From: Janthinobacterium sp.
GTDB lineage: Bacteria; Pseudomonadota; Gammaproteobacteria; Burkholderiales; Burkholderiaceae_D
DNA: 64,000 bases
Reading direction: 5' to 3'
Assembly: GCF_009923995.1 (NCBI RefSeq)
Contig: NZ_RFSK01000008.1
Span: 88,140 to 152,139 of the forward strand
In this document: piece after piece, positions 54,442 through 64,000 of the stretch
Layout of the letters: each line of letters begins with the position of its first letter
Numbering within the stretch: position 1 is the stretch's first letter
Position numbers and translations under genes: made by a program
Notes under the pieces: model-generated
What the model was told of the DNA's origin: nothing
Database searches by the model: none
What the model saw: only the letters and a program-made list of their open reading frames with translations

Positions 54442-54534
54442 TGGCGGAGACGGTGGGATTCGAACCCACGATACAGGTATAAGCCGTATGCATCCTTAGC
54501 AGGGATGTGCCTTCGGCCACTCGGCCACGTCTCC
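54442..54534 (-). tRNA. tRNA-Ser, anticodon GCT
   Basis: The 93-nt gene reads GGAGACGTGGCCGAGTGG at the 5' end, with anticodon loop CTGCTAA (anticodon GCT, reading AGC and AGU). It has a long variable arm, T-arm GGGTTCGAATCCC and encoded CCA. Its acceptor stem GGAGACG/CGTCTCC is fully paired. A terminator follows, and lysC lies upstream on the same strand. Confidence 0.97.
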
Positions 54535-54644
54535 TAGCTGATTACTCAACTATGTCTCTGTAGCTAACTGCGCTGCAGCGACGAACGTCATAATATCGAT
54601 TGCCCCCCCTTTGGTCAAGGGCGTGGGGCAATATTTTTACATTT

Positions 54645-55892
54645 TTAAGCTTTTTCCAGCTCGAACGCTTTATGCAGCGCGCGCACGGCCAGTTCCATGT
54701 ACTTTTCATCGATCAGCACGGAAATCTTGATCTCGGACGTGGAGATCATCATGATGTTGATGCCCTCTTCCGACAGGGTGCGGAACATCTGCGAAGCGAC
54801 GCCCACGTGGCTACGCATGCCCACGCCGACGACGGACAATTTCGACACTTTCGCGTCGCCCGTGATGCTGGCCGCGCCCAGCGATTCGCGGTTCGCTTCC
54901 AGCACGGCCAGGGCGCGCGCATATTCGCCGCGCGAGACGGTGAAGGTGAAGTCCGTTTTACCGTCGACCGACTGATTCTGTATGATCATGTCGACTTCGA
55001 TGTTCGCGTCCGCCACCGGTCCCAGGATGTGGTAGGCCACGCCTGGACGGTCGGGCACGCCGAGCACGGTGATTTTGGCTTCATCGCGGTTGAAGGCGAT
55101 GCCGGAGATGACTGCTTGTTCCATGTTTGTATCTTCCTCAAACGAAATCAGGGTGCCTGAATTGGCTTCTATTTCCAGCGGCAACATCGGGTCGGTCAGC
55201 GACGACAGCACGCGCGTGGGCACGCGGTAGTTGCCGGCGAATTCCACCGAACGCGTCTGCAGCACTTTGGAGCCCAGCGAAGCCAGTTCCAGCATTTCTT
55301 CAAAGGTGATGGTCTTCAGGCGGCGCGCCTCGGAGACCACGCGCGGGTCGGTCGTGTAGACGCCGTCGACGTCCGTGAAGATCAGGCACTCGGCCGCCTT
55401 CATGGCGGCGGCGATGGCCACGGCCGACGTGTCGGAACCGCCGCGGCCCAGGGTCGCGATGTTGTCGTGTTCGTCGACGCCCTGGAAACCGGTAATGATG
55501 ACAATCTTGCCCGCATCGAGGTCGCGTTTGACTTTTTCGTCATCGATCGACTGGATGCGTGCCTTGGTAAAGGCGGAATCGGTCTTGATCGCGACTTGCC
55601 AGCCAGCATAGGATACGGCTTGTTTGCCGATCGCCAGCAGTGCCATCGACAATAGGCCGACGGACACCTGTTCGCCTGTCGAGGCGATCATGTCAAGTTC
55701 ACGGGGATCGGGTTGATCCATGATTTCCTTGGCCAGTCCAATCAGGCGGTTCGTTTCGCCCGACATGGCGGATGGCACCACCACGATTTGATGCCCAGCG
55801 TCGTGCCACTTGGCAACGCGCTTGGCGACATTCTTGATACGGTCAGTCGAGCCCATCGACGTACCGCCATATTTGTGGACGATTAAAGCCAT
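54645..55892 (-). CDS. lysC: aspartate kinase
   Basis: The 415-residue enzyme has KYGGTSMGS at the N-terminus, a kinase domain with TGEQVSVGLLSMAL and GRGGSDTSAVA, and two C-terminal ACT domains (about 265-415) for lysine/threonine feedback. It makes aspartyl phosphate, the first step to lysine, methionine and threonine. The start MALIVHKYGG matches the family. A TTG seven codons upstream is rejected although the ribosome binding site before the ATG is weak. No lysine riboswitch is seen upstream. Confidence 0.95.
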   Translation of the reverse strand: MALIVHKYGGTSMGSTDRIKNVAKRVAKWHDAGHQIVVVPSAMSGETNRLIGLAKEIMDQPDPRELDMIASTGEQVSVGLLSMALLAIGKQAVSYAGWQVAIKTDSAFTKARIQSIDDEKVKRDLDAGKIVIITGFQGVDEHDNIATLGRGGSDTSAVAIAAAMKAAECLIFTDVDGVYTTDPRVVSEARRLKTITFEEMLELASLGSKVLQTRSVEFAGNYRVPTRVLSSLTDPMLPLEIEANSGTLISFEEDTNMEQAVISGIAFNRDEAKITVLGVPDRPGVAYHILGPVADANIEVDMIIQNQSVDGKTDFTFTVSRGEYARALAVLEANRESLGAASITGDAKVSKLSVVGVGMRSHVGVASQMFRTLSEEGINIMMISTSEIKISVLIDEKYMELAVRALHKAFELEKA

Positions 55893-56088
55893 AAGAGTGA
55901 AGTTTCCGCTCAAGAAGAATAAAAAAGGAGGGCTTTACTCTACATGCCGCAATGCAAAATAACAAGCTAAAAAGCGCATTAGCTCATACCAATTACACAT
56001 ATGGAAATAACCAATTCATGCAGTCCAGCTGGCTTGTACAGCCGTCCGCCGGCCACCTTGCAAGTGGCCGTGGCAGCGGCTCCTGCGC

Positions 56089-57507
56089 TCAGCAGGACTG
56101 CCAGCGCAGGGTGATGCGGGGACGATCCAGCAAGCTCAGGCAATGACAGTCGAGGCCAATACCAGCCGCATACAGCAATTGTTGCGCCGCACAGACAAGA
56201 GGCAGGCGTTCACGCTCCCAGGCGGGCACGTCGAACGCCTGGTAATGGTATTTCAAGCTCTTCGTGGGACGGTTCAGGGCCAGCTTCAGGCGCTCGCCGC
56301 CCTGGCGGAAATCAATCGTCAAAGTCTGTGCTTGCAGCCAGGCAACATCGATGCCCTGCCCGCCCTCTTCCACCGTATCGAAGTGCAGCACGCCGCCATA
56401 TGCGGGAAACGCGAGGCTGGCCTCGCCTTTCCAGGTGAACTCCTGGCTGACCTTTTCCAGGCCGGGAATGCCCGCGTCGTCACGCTCGCGCATGCCGGCC
56501 AGGTCACCGAGTTTCGGCGTCAGATATAAGCGGTCGCGGTGGCGCCGCACGTGGCAATCGGGATGCGTCACCAGCAGTTGCGCGTCGGGCCGCGCTTCCA
56601 GCAGCTGCGCCAGCATTTCCACCAGCCACGCCGTCGACGGCATGCGCAAGCCGCGCGTGCCGAACCAGTGGCGCAGCAGGTTGTAGCAGCGGTCCGCGCT
56701 CAGCGCGCGCAATTTCGCCAGCTCGATGCACTCGCCGTCCAGGCAGGCGGTCAGGTCCTGCGTCGCCAGTTCCGTCAGCAGGCGCTGCGCCGATTGCGCA
56801 TGCTGGGCGCTGCGGGCGAAACGCTCCTGGAAACCGGGAAAGGCCTGCGCCAGCACGGGCATCACCTGGTGCCGCAGGGCATTGCGGGCAAAGCGGGGAT
56901 CGTCGTTCGATTCGTCATGGATATGCGCGATGGCGTGCTTCGCCACGTACGCTTCAAGTTGCCTGCGCGACACGGGCAGCAATGGCCGCGCCATCACCAG
57001 GTCAGGATTACCCAGCAGTTCGGGCGCGCTGTTGGCGCCATCCATGCCGGACAGGCCTGCCGTGCCGGAACCGCGCAGCAACTGCAGCAGCACCGTTTCG
57101 GCCTGGTCATCCTGGTGGTGGGCCGTCAGCAGCAGGCGCACGCCATGCGCGGCGCACAGCTCGCCCAGGGCCGCGTAACGACGCTTGCGGGCCGCCTCTT
57201 CCGTGCCCGTCTTCGCGTTCGTCTCCACCGTCACGCGGCGCGCCTCGAAAGGCAGGCCCAGAGCCGCACACGCGTGCTCGCAGTGGGCCAGCCACGCATC
57301 CGCGTTCGGACTCAGGCCGTGGTGCACGTGGAAGGCATGCAGGGCGATGCCCTGCTCCTGCGCCCAGGCATGCGCCAGATGCAGCAGGGCCGCGGAATCG
57401 AGGCCGCCGCTCAGGGCGATGCCGACGGCGCCGCCGGCTGGCGGCGCGCAGGTGTCCAGCGCGCGGGCAAAGATATCGGCGACGGTGGCGGTTTGTTGCT
57501 TTTTCAA
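56089..57507 (-). CDS. tilS: tRNA(Ile)-lysidine synthase
   Basis: The 472-residue enzyme has the PP-loop SGGLDSAALLHL (about residue 34), the AHHQDDQAETVLLQLLRGSG motif and a C-terminal TilS domain. It converts C34 of tRNA-Ile(CAU) to lysidine so that it reads AUA, an essential step. It lies between accA and lysC, a conserved order in betaproteobacteria. The 160-bp gap to accA holds a hairpin and a repeat. Confidence 0.95.
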   Translation of the reverse strand: MKKQQTATVADIFARALDTCAPPAGGAVGIALSGGLDSAALLHLAHAWAQEQGIALHAFHVHHGLSPNADAWLAHCEHACAALGLPFEARRVTVETNAKTGTEEAARKRRYAALGELCAAHGVRLLLTAHHQDDQAETVLLQLLRGSGTAGLSGMDGANSAPELLGNPDLVMARPLLPVSRRQLEAYVAKHAIAHIHDESNDDPRFARNALRHQVMPVLAQAFPGFQERFARSAQHAQSAQRLLTELATQDLTACLDGECIELAKLRALSADRCYNLLRHWFGTRGLRMPSTAWLVEMLAQLLEARPDAQLLVTHPDCHVRRHRDRLYLTPKLGDLAGMRERDDAGIPGLEKVSQEFTWKGEASLAFPAYGGVLHFDTVEEGGQGIDVAWLQAQTLTIDFRQGGERLKLALNRPTKSLKYHYQAFDVPAWERERLPLVCAAQQLLYAAGIGLDCHCLSLLDRPRITLRWQSC

Positions 57508-57530
57508 TTCGGACTCCGGGAATGCAAAGA

Positions 57531-57574
57531 GGGACAGGTGGATAGCCGAGTGTGTTCGGCTACCTGCCTGTCCC
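57531..57574. other. long imperfect hairpin between accA and tilS
   Basis: GGGACAGG pairs with CCTGTCCC and TAGCCGA with TCGGCTA, across a 6-nt loop with a small internal bulge. It lies 24-67 nt before the tilS start. It could be a transcript-end hairpin for accA or part of the tilS leader. Confidence 0.6.
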
Positions 57575-57612
57575 TGGTGTTTGATGCTTGCTTTAACCCA
57601 AGACCTTAACTG

Positions 57613-57643
57613 CCGGGGTCAGACCCTGAGGGTCTGACCCCGG
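57613..57643. repeat. GGGGTCAGACCC palindrome, copy 5
   Basis: CCGGGGTCAGACCC and GGGTCTGACCCCGG are perfect 14-bp arms around TGA. It is the best-preserved copy in the window and lies 24 bp after the accA stop. Confidence 0.85.
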
Positions 57644-57667
57644 ACTCTGCCGTTGGGTTTCAACAAA

Positions 57668-58642
57668 TTACTCGCTCGGCGTGGTTTCCTTGAACTTGCC
57701 GTAGCTCAACAGCTTTTCATGGCGCGCGGCCAGCAGGTCCTTGGTTTTCATGCCGTGGAACTGGCGCAGGGTGTCGGCCAGCGCGCGTTTCAGCAAGGTG
57801 GCCATCTGTTTCGGATCGCGGTGGGCGCCGCCCAGCGGTTCGTTGATGATCTTGTCGATCAGGCCCATGGCTTTCAGGCGATGCGCCGTCAGGCCCAGCG
57901 CTTCGGCCGCGTCGGAGGCGCGCTCGGCGCTCTTCCACAGGATGGAGGCGCAGCCTTCCGGCGAGATCACGGCATAGGTCGAGTATTGCAGCATCAGCAC
58001 GGCATCGCCCACGGCGATGGCCAGCGCACCGCCGGAACCGCCTTCACCGATGATGGTGGCGATCAGCGGCACTTTCAGTTCCGCCATCACGTACAGGTTG
58101 TGGCCGATGGCTTCCGACTGGCCGCGCTCTTCCGCGTCGATGCCGGGGAAGGCGCCTGGCGTATCGACGAAGGTAAAGATCGGCAAGTTGAACTTTTCCG
58201 CCACTTTCATCAGGCGCATGGCCTTGCGGTAGCCTTCCGGCTTCGGCATGCCGAAATTGCGCATGGCGCGCTCTTTCGTGTCGCGGCCCTTCTGGTGGCC
58301 GATGACCATGCACGGCTGGCCGTTGAAGCGGGCCAGGCCGCCCACGACGGACAGGTCGTCCGCGTAGCTGCGGTCGCCATGCAATTCGTGGAAATCGGTA
58401 AAGATTTCATTCACGTAATCCATGGTGTAGGGGCGCTGCGGGTGGCGCGCGATCTGCGCCACTTGCCAAGGCGTCAGCTTGGCGTAGATATCCTTGGTCA
58501 GCTGCTGGCTCTTCTTGGCCAGGCGGTCGATCTCTTCCGAGATGTCGACGGCCGAATCGTCTTGCACGAAGCGCAACTCTTCGATCTTGGAATCGAGTTC
58601 CGCGATCGGCTGTTCAAAATTGAGGAAAGTCGTTTTAGTCAT
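57668..58642 (-). CDS. accA: acetyl-CoA carboxylase carboxyltransferase subunit alpha
   Basis: The 324-residue subunit starts [22 protein letters not shown]. It has the carboxyltransferase core ([61 protein letters not shown]). With AccD it moves the carboxyl group from biotin to acetyl-CoA, the first step of fatty-acid synthesis. The ATG follows TGGAGG at 5 bases, so a longer frame start is rejected. Confidence 0.96.
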   Translation of the reverse strand: MTKTTFLNFEQPIAELDSKIEELRFVQDDSAVDISEEIDRLAKKSQQLTKDIYAKLTPWQVAQIARHPQRPYTMDYVNEIFTDFHELHGDRSYADDLSVVGGLARFNGQPCMVIGHQKGRDTKERAMRNFGMPKPEGYRKAMRLMKVAEKFNLPIFTFVDTPGAFPGIDAEERGQSEAIGHNLYVMAELKVPLIATIIGEGGSGGALAIAVGDAVLMLQYSTYAVISPEGCASILWKSAERASDAAEALGLTAHRLKAMGLIDKIINEPLGGAHRDPKQMATLLKRALADTLRQFHGMKTKDLLAARHEKLLSYGKFKETTPSE

Positions 58643-58696
58643 TGTACCTCCAGGTTTTACCGGCCACGGCGCCAGGGCGCGCGGCGTCATCTATGT

Positions 58697-59410
58697 TTAT
58701 TTTACCGTACCGGCTGGTGCGCCGGGGGCTGCATCGGGTGCGGCAGGGGCGGCTGCAGGGTCGAGACTGCGCCACAAATACCACGTCGCCACGGTGCGCC
58801 ACGGTTCCCAATTGGCGGAAACTTCGCGCGCATCGCTGCGGGAAACTGGTTCGCCGGAGAAGTAATTGACGCTGATGCCCTGGATCAAACCGGGGTCGTC
58901 GAGCGGCAAGACGTTCGGTCGCAGCAGATTAAATATCAAAAACATCTCGGCTGTCCAGCGGCCGATGCCGCGGATCTGCACCAGCTCGGCGATGACGGCT
59001 TCGTCATCCATCTGGTCCCACTGGCTGGCGTGCACGCGCTTGGCCTTGAAATGGTCGGCCAGGTCGAGGATGTATTCGGTCTTGCGTTTGGACAAACCAC
59101 AGGCGGACAACTGCTCGGCGCCCGCCTTCAGCACTTGCGAGGGCGTGCATTTCGGGCAAGCCAGCAGCAGCTTTTTCCAGGCAGCATCAGCCGCCTTGGG
59201 CGTGATCTGCTGCCCCACCAGCGAACGGGCCAGGGTGGTAAACGGGTCGCTATGGCCAACCAGGTGCAGGTCGCCAAATTGCGGGATGAGCTTTTTCATG
59301 ATGCGGTCGCGCTTCATCAGCTCGATCTTCGCCTCTTCCCAGTAATGCGGCACCTGGATCACCTGCGCCGCCACCGGGGCTTCCCCGTTGTCCCTGGACG
59401 TCGCCATCAT
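58697..59410 (-). CDS. DNA-3-methyladenine glycosylase II (HhH-GPD, AlkA-like)
   Basis: The 237-residue base-excision enzyme has the helix-hairpin-helix [15 protein letters not shown] followed by LPLDDPGL, where the second Asp is the expected catalytic residue. It lacks the N-terminal AlkA domain and the iron-sulfur loop of EndoIII/MutY. It removes alkylated purines. Its ATG overlaps the cysS stop by 4 bp, and the C-terminus ends in an Ala/Pro-rich tail. Confidence 0.9.
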   Translation of the reverse strand: MMATSRDNGEAPVAAQVIQVPHYWEEAKIELMKRDRIMKKLIPQFGDLHLVGHSDPFTTLARSLVGQQITPKAADAAWKKLLLACPKCTPSQVLKAGAEQLSACGLSKRKTEYILDLADHFKAKRVHASQWDQMDDEAVIAELVQIRGIGRWTAEMFLIFNLLRPNVLPLDDPGLIQGISVNYFSGEPVSRSDAREVSANWEPWRTVATWYLWRSLDPAAAPAAPDAAPGAPAGTVK

Positions 59411-60804
59411 GCGCGGCGCCAGTTGGTCGAGCCGTCAGGCTTGTCTTCGAGAATGATGCCCGCAGCCAACAATTCGGCGCGGATCTTGTCGGACTGGGCA
59501 AAGTCGCGCGCCTTTTTCGCCGCGCTGCGGGCCGCGATGGCCGCTTCGATGCCGGCCGCCTCGTCGACGCCACCGGCGGCGGCGCCGACGGTGGCTTGCA
59601 GGAATTGCTGCGGCGTGCGCTCGAGCAAGCCGAACACGCCCGCCAGGCCCTTCAACTGGCGCGCCAGGGCGGGCGACTTGCTCTTGTTGACTTCCGTCGC
59701 CAGGTCGAACAGGGCGGCCACGGCCAGCGGCGTGTTGAAATCGTCGTCCATGGCTTCGCGCACGCGCACGGCATGGGCTTCGCTCCAGTCGATGGCGCCC
59801 TCTTCCACGGCCACGTCGGCCAGCGCCGTGTACAGGCGCGTGAGGGACAGGCGCGCGTCGTCCAGGTGCACGTCCGAGTAATTCAGGGGGCTGCGGTAGT
59901 GCGCGCGCAGGATGAAGAAGCGGATCACTTCGGCATCGAACTTTTGCAGCACTTCGCGGATGGTGAAGAAGTTGCCCAGCGACTTGGACATCTTTTCATT
60001 GTCCAGGCGCACGAAGCCGTTATGGATCCAGTAATTCACGCTCGTATGGCCGAACGCGCCTTCGGACTGGGCGATCTCGTTTTCGTGGTGCGGGAATTGC
60101 AGGTCCGCGCCGCCGCCGTGAATGTCGAATTGTTCGCCGAGCAAGGCGCACGACATGGCCGAGCACTCGATATGCCAGCCCGGGCGGCCCTTGCCCCACT
60201 TCGAATCCCATTTGACTTCTTCCGGCTCCGCCTCCTTCGACGACTTCCACAGGACGAAGTCGAGCGGATCGCGCTTGCCCGTGTTCACGTCCACGCGCTC
60301 GCCCGCGCGCAGGTCGTCGAGCGACTTGCCCGACAGCTTGCCGTAGTGGGGGAAATTGCGCACGGCATAGTTCACGTCGCCATCCGCGCCCTGATAGGCC
60401 AGGTCCTTCGCTTCCAGCTGCTCGATCAGGCGCAGCATCTGCGGCACGTATTCGGTGGCGCGCGGCGTGTGGTCGGGCGTCAAGATGCCCAGCGCGGCCG
60501 TGTCTTCATCCATGTAGCGGGTGAAACGCGTCGTCAGCTGCGAAATCGTCTCGCCGTTTTCCACGGCGCGGCGGATGATCTTGTCGTCGATGTCCGTAAT
60601 GTTGCGCACATAGGTGACGTCGAAGCCCGAGGCCTTGAGCCAGCGGTAGATGACGTCGAACGCCATCATCATGCGCGCATGGCCGATATGGCAATAATCG
60701 TAGATGGTCATGCCGCAGACGTACATGCGTACCTTGCCAGCTTCCATCGGGACGAATACCTGCTTCTCGCGAGCCAGGGTGTTGTAAATCTTTAGATTGC
60801 TCAT
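59407..60804 (-). CDS. cysS: cysteinyl-tRNA synthetase
   Basis: The 465-residue class I synthetase has the zinc cysteine and HIGH motif in [19 protein letters not shown], the GWHIECSAM and [14 protein letters not shown] zinc region, and KMSKSLGNF. It charges tRNA-Cys. The start [10 protein letters not shown] is chosen by family match; a longer frame reads into non-conserved sequence. The 278-bp gap to the divergent ppiA gene is AT-rich and must hold both promoters, but none could be assigned with confidence. Confidence 0.96.
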   Translation of the reverse strand: MSNLKIYNTLAREKQVFVPMEAGKVRMYVCGMTIYDYCHIGHARMMMAFDVIYRWLKASGFDVTYVRNITDIDDKIIRRAVENGETISQLTTRFTRYMDEDTAALGILTPDHTPRATEYVPQMLRLIEQLEAKDLAYQGADGDVNYAVRNFPHYGKLSGKSLDDLRAGERVDVNTGKRDPLDFVLWKSSKEAEPEEVKWDSKWGKGRPGWHIECSAMSCALLGEQFDIHGGGADLQFPHHENEIAQSEGAFGHTSVNYWIHNGFVRLDNEKMSKSLGNFFTIREVLQKFDAEVIRFFILRAHYRSPLNYSDVHLDDARLSLTRLYTALADVAVEEGAIDWSEAHAVRVREAMDDDFNTPLAVAALFDLATEVNKSKSPALARQLKGLAGVFGLLERTPQQFLQATVGAAAGGVDEAAGIEAAIAARSAAKKARDFAQSDKIRAELLAAGIILEDKPDGSTNWRRA

Positions 60805-61082
60805 CGTACTTTGCAAGTGGAGCGGCCGCCAGCCAGGCAAAACGACAGACAGGCGCGGACACCGGGGGTGCCGCGCCACTGAACTGCCGTGTGCGCCAAG
60901 ACGGGACGACCCGCTGTATTGTTGTTCTTGTTTGTTAGAATTAGGGCGTTAGCGGTCAAGTATAACATTGATAAAAACCATACTGGCCCGATATGAATCA
61001 GGTTTTTACGATGTTCAACCGAATTTTCATTTCTTTACAATTAAAGCAAGTTTAGAGAAAAATAACGATTAAGGACGCCTTC

Positions 61083-61712
61083 ATGCAAGAAACCAAACCG
61101 CAGCGCCTGTCTTTCCTGGCCCGCTTCTGCACCCTGTTTGCCGGCCTGACCCTGGGCAGCGCCGTCGTGGCAGCCGCACCGGCGGCCCCCATCGATCCCA
61201 CGCCCCACGTGGCCCTGAAAACCAGCATGGGCGAGATCGTGCTGGAACTGGACCAGGAAAAAGCGCCGAAGAGCGTCGCCAATTTCTTGCAGTATGTCAA
61301 AAGCGGATACTACAAGGGCACCGTGTTTCACCGCGTCATCGATGGCTTCATGATACAGGGCGGCGGCTTCGACAAGAACATGAAGCAGAAAGCGACGAAA
61401 GCACCGATCAAGAGCGAATCGCAAAATGGCTTGCCCAACGTCACCTACAGCATCGCCATGGCGCGCTCGGGCGACCCGCATTCGGCCACCTCGCAATTCT
61501 TTATCAACGTCAATGACAACGGCGCGCTCGACTATCCTGGCCGCGACGGCTTCGGCTACACGGTGTTCGGCAAAGTGGTCAAAGGCATGGACGTGGTCGA
61601 CAAGATCAAGGCCGTGCCCGTGGCCGACAAGGGCCCGCACCAGAACGTGCCCGTCACGCCCGTGGTGATCGAATCGGCGACTTTACTCAAGACAGCGCCC
61701 GCAAAACTGTAA
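61083..61712 (+). CDS. ppiA: periplasmic peptidyl-prolyl cis-trans isomerase (cyclophilin)
   Basis: The 209-residue cyclophilin has an N-terminal signal peptide (about residues 10-33: [22 protein letters not shown]). The core has [22 protein letters not shown] and [18 protein letters not shown]. It catalyses proline isomerisation during folding of exported proteins. It is followed by a cytoplasmic paralog. AAGGA lies shortly before the ATG. Confidence 0.93.
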   Translation: MQETKPQRLSFLARFCTLFAGLTLGSAVVAAAPAAPIDPTPHVALKTSMGEIVLELDQEKAPKSVANFLQYVKSGYYKGTVFHRVIDGFMIQGGGFDKNMKQKATKAPIKSESQNGLPNVTYSIAMARSGDPHSATSQFFINVNDNGALDYPGRDGFGYTVFGKVVKGMDVVDKIKAVPVADKGPHQNVPVTPVVIESATLLKTAPAKL

Positions 61713-61783
61713 AATAGCGTTTTTGCCGCCGTGGCATGCCTCGGCCCCAAATCAATTTTTCATCCAATTTATTAAGGATCATC

Positions 61784-62275
61784 ATGACCTCCGTCATCAT
61801 CACCACCAATCTGGGCAAGATCACCGCTGAACTGGACGCCGACAAAGCGCCGAAAACGGTGGCCAATTTCCTGGCTTACATGAAAGCTGGTCACTACGAC
61901 AACACGATTTTCCACCGCGTCATCGACGGCTTCATGATCCAGGGCGGCGGTTTCGAGCCAGGCATGAAACAGAAGCCAGCCGACGCCACCGTGGAAAACG
62001 AAGCCAAGAACGGCCTGAAAAACGACAGCTACACCCTGGCCATGGCCCGCACGTCGGACCCGCACTCGGCATCGGCCCAGTTCTTCATCAACATCCAGAA
62101 CAACAGCTTCCTGGACTACCCAGGCCAGGACGGCTGGGGCTACGCCGTGTTCGGTAAAGTGACGGACGGCAAGGAAGTCGTCGATGCCATCCGCGCCGTG
62201 AAAACCTCGCGCGCCGGCATGTTCGCCGACGTGCCAGTGACCGATGTCATCATCGAGAAAGTAGAAGCCGCTTAA
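61784..62275 (+). CDS. ppiB: cytoplasmic peptidyl-prolyl cis-trans isomerase (cyclophilin)
   Basis: The 163-residue cyclophilin has no signal peptide. It contains [35 protein letters not shown] and GYAVFGKVTDGKEVVDAI, the PpiB form. It is a tandem duplicate of the periplasmic gene upstream. AAGGA 8 bases before the chosen ATG decides the start. Confidence 0.95.
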   Translation: MTSVIITTNLGKITAELDADKAPKTVANFLAYMKAGHYDNTIFHRVIDGFMIQGGGFEPGMKQKPADATVENEAKNGLKNDSYTLAMARTSDPHSASAQFFINIQNNSFLDYPGQDGWGYAVFGKVTDGKEVVDAIRAVKTSRAGMFADVPVTDVIIEKVEAA

Positions 62276-62396
62276 GGTAGCCCTGCAAACCTGCTGCGCA
62301 GCCCACTGCCGGGTTTCCGTTGCTCGCTGTACCCAAGGTACGGCTCCGCGACTCGACCCGGCATCGGGCTTGCTCGCTACGGTTTTCAGAGCCGCC
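62276..62396 (-). repeat. dispersed palindromic element, copy 3 (diverged, 121 bp)
   Basis: The ends GGTAGCCCTGCAAACC and GGTTTTCAGAGCCGCC are inverted repeats matching at about 12 of 16 positions. The flanking CTGCTGCGC and GCTCGCTACGGTTTT are shared with the copy at 23547-23666, while the middle has diverged. It starts directly after the ppiB stop. Confidence 0.65.
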
Positions 62397-62486
62397 TTCA
62401 ACAATTCATTCCATACACCAAACAAGCCAGGCAGCAATCATGCGTCCCGCAAGCAAGCAGTCCCTTCACTACGGGAGCGTTGAACG

Positions 62487-63248
62487 ATGACAATGCCTGC
62501 CGCACTCTTCATTTCCGACCTGCACCTGCAGAGCTCGCACCCGCGCACCAGCGCGGCGTTTCTGTCTTTCCTGGAACACCATGCGCAATATGCGCAAGCA
62601 CTGTATCTATTAGGCGACCTGTTCGAATACTGGGCCGGCGACGATGACCTGGAAGATCCGTTCAATGCGCGCATGACGGCCGCCATCCGCGCCGTCAGCG
62701 ATGCGGGCGTGCACGTCTACTGGATCGCCGGCAACCGCGACTTCCTCGTCGGCTCCGGCTTTGCCGCCGCCGCCGGCGCCACCCTGCTCAGCGAACCGCA
62801 CGTGGCCACCATCGCCGGCCGGCGCATCGTCCTGCTGCACGGCGACGCCGAATGCACGAAAGACGTCCAGTACATGGAATTTCGCGCCATGGTGCGCCAA
62901 CCTGCCTGGCAACAGCAGTTCCTGTCCATGCCGCTGGCGCAGCGCAAGGCCATCATCGACGGCTTGCGCCAGAGCAGCCGCGCGCACAATGGTGAAAAAA
63001 CCATGGACATCATGGATGTCACGCCCGATGCCGTCGCCCAGGTATTTGCCGAACACGCCAGCACCGTCATGATCCACGGCCATACGCATCGCCCTGCCCT
63101 GCATCAGGTCGGCAATACCTTGCGCTATGTCTTGCCGGACTGGGAGTGCGACGTGACGCCGCCGGAGCAACCGCGCGGCGGCTGGATCGCCATCGATGCG
63201 CGCGGCAACATCACGCGCCACGACCTCGACGGCAATATCATCGACTAG
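62487..63248 (+). CDS. lpxH: UDP-2,3-diacylglucosamine diphosphatase
   Basis: The 253-residue calcineurin-like phosphoesterase has the metal motifs ISDLHL, LLGDLFEYW, GNRDFLVG, LLHGD and IHGHTHRPALH. LpxH removes UMP from UDP-2,3-diacylglucosamine in lipid A synthesis at the inner membrane. The position after ppiB is conserved in betaproteobacteria. A second ATG two codons downstream is an alternative start. Confidence 0.93.
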   Translation: MTMPAALFISDLHLQSSHPRTSAAFLSFLEHHAQYAQALYLLGDLFEYWAGDDDLEDPFNARMTAAIRAVSDAGVHVYWIAGNRDFLVGSGFAAAAGATLLSEPHVATIAGRRIVLLHGDAECTKDVQYMEFRAMVRQPAWQQQFLSMPLAQRKAIIDGLRQSSRAHNGEKTMDIMDVTPDAVAQVFAEHASTVMIHGHTHRPALHQVGNTLRYVLPDWECDVTPPEQPRGGWIAIDARGNITRHDLDGNIID

Positions 63249-63317
63249 GCGTGCGCCGACCCCGCTGCGGGCGTTTGTCCGATAGCCGCGCCCGCCTGGA
63301 TTTGCTGTAATCGTGCC

Positions 63318-64000
63318 ATGCACACCGTTTACATCGGCACGGCCGGCTGGAGCATTTCCAGCGCGGCCGCCAGCCACTTCCCGCCCGATGGCAGCCACCT
63401 GCAGCGCTACGCCCAGGTGCTGCACTGCGTGGAGATCAATACATCTTTCTACCGCTCGCACCAGAGCGCCACGTATGCGCGCTGGGCCGCCAGCGTCCCC
63501 GGACACTTCCGTTTCAGCGTGAAATTGCCTCGCCGCATCACGCACGAATTGCGTTTGCGCAATTGCGCCGTGGAACTGGACCGCTTTGCGGCAGAGGTCA
63601 TGCATCTGGGAAATAAACTGGGCTGTGTTCTCGTGCAGCTGCCGCCCAGCCTGCGCCTCGAAGCGGACGTGACCGCCGCATTTTTCAGTGCGCTGCGCCA
63701 GCGCTTCGATGGCATGCTGGCTTGCGAGGCGCGCCATCCCAGCTGGTTTGATGCGCCAGCCACCGAACTGCTGGGCGCAAGCCGCATCACGCGCGTGCGC
63801 GCCGATCCGCCCGCCGGCCAGCCGGGGCCGCACGTGCCGACGACGGACGCGGCGTATCTGCGCCTGCACGGCAGCCCGCGGATTTACTATTCCGACTATG
63901 CCGCCCCTTGCCTGGCCGCCCTGGCCGCCGAACTGCGCGCGCCGGCGCGGGCGGACAGCTGGTGCATCTTCGACAACACGGCGGCCGGCGCGGCCCTGTC
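63318..64000 (+). CDS. DUF72-domain protein, cut by the window end
   Basis: At least 227 codons are open to the end of the window. The product starts MHTVYIGTAGWSISS and has YAQVLHCVEINTSFYR, HFRFSVKLPRRITHE and AYLRLHGSPRIYYSDY, the DUF72 (YecE-like) pattern of a TIM-barrel protein of unknown role. The true C-terminus lies beyond the window. It is on the same strand as lpxH, 69 bp downstream. Confidence 0.88.
   Translation, partial: MHTVYIGTAGWSISSAAASHFPPDGSHLQRYAQVLHCVEINTSFYRSHQSATYARWAASVPGHFRFSVKLPRRITHELRLRNCAVELDRFAAEVMHLGNKLGCVLVQLPPSLRLEADVTAAFFSALRQRFDGMLACEARHPSWFDAPATELLGASRITRVRADPPAGQPGPHVPTTDAAYLRLHGSPRIYYSDYAAPCLAALAAELRAPARADSWCIFDNTAAGAAL

Noticed and set aside
55952..56146. 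A 64-codon plus-strand reading frame between lysC and tilS
   Set aside because: It overlaps the 3' end of tilS, has no ribosome binding site and encodes no recognisable feature.
60805..61082. A riboswitch or T-box in the cysS-ppiA gap
   Set aside because: The region is AT-rich as expected for divergent promoters, but no T-box motif, specifier loop or known riboswitch pattern could be found.

Overview
The window looks like chromosomal DNA of a GC-rich betaproteobacterium of the Oxalobacteraceae, most likely Janthinobacterium or a close relative such as Duganella or Massilia. Three things suggest this: the gene order cysS, DNA glycosylase, accA, tilS, lysC, tRNA-Ser; strong GC3 bias; and two families of short intergenic palindromes of a kind common in this family. 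The genus is inferred from memory of gene content, not from a search. There are no transposases, phage genes, rRNA genes or CRISPR arrays.

Layout. (1) 0-11.7 kb: a maltose/maltodextrin locus with a LacI-type regulator, GH13 alpha-glucosidase, MalK, MalE, MalF, MalG, an exported alpha-amylase and a PfkB-type sugar kinase. Two copies of the palindrome CAAAGCGCTTTG sit on the promoter of the glucosidase. (2) 11.7-15.7 kb: an O-acetylhomoserine sulfhydrylase-type enzyme, an AraC/GyrI regulator, and a divergent SDR/TetR pair with three 16-bp operators between them. (3) 15.6-23.5 kb: a tightly packed minus-strand set encoding a MoxR-type AAA+ ATPase, two unknown proteins, a vWA protein with a HEXXH motif, another unknown protein, a PaaK-like adenylate-forming enzyme and a NadR-like adenylyltransferase/kinase. 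This is the best candidate for an undescribed system. (4) 23.7-28.4 kb: a TolC/HlyD/ABC-2 export operon without an ATPase gene.

(5) 28.6-41.3 kb: an anaerobic-life block. It holds aspartate decarboxylase with two AspT-type aspartate:alanine antiporters, a small HMA protein, ubiT-ubiV-ubiU for oxygen-independent ubiquinone synthesis, and class III ribonucleotide reductase nrdD/nrdG. Four FNR/ANR-like boxes lie in front of these units. The NrdD glycyl-radical domain is encoded by a separate 66-codon gene. (6) 41.4-46.1 kb: a 1352-residue Pls/PosA-type single-module NRPS with its own phosphopantetheinyl transferase. (7) 46.1-54.1 kb: mixed housekeeping and regulatory genes, including a dmeR-dmeF cobalt/nickel efflux pair with a recognisable operator, an RlmN paralog, a TlpA-type thioredoxin and a DUF2325 gene behind a Fur box. 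(8) 54.4-64 kb: a conserved housekeeping block with tRNA-Ser(GCT), lysC, tilS, accA, a 3-methyladenine glycosylase, cysS, two cyclophilins, lpxH and a DUF72 gene cut by the window end.

Start codons were moved from the longest possible reading frame wherever a Shine-Dalgarno sequence, signal peptide or stop/start overlap favoured an internal start. All functional names rest on motif recognition by eye; no database search was run.
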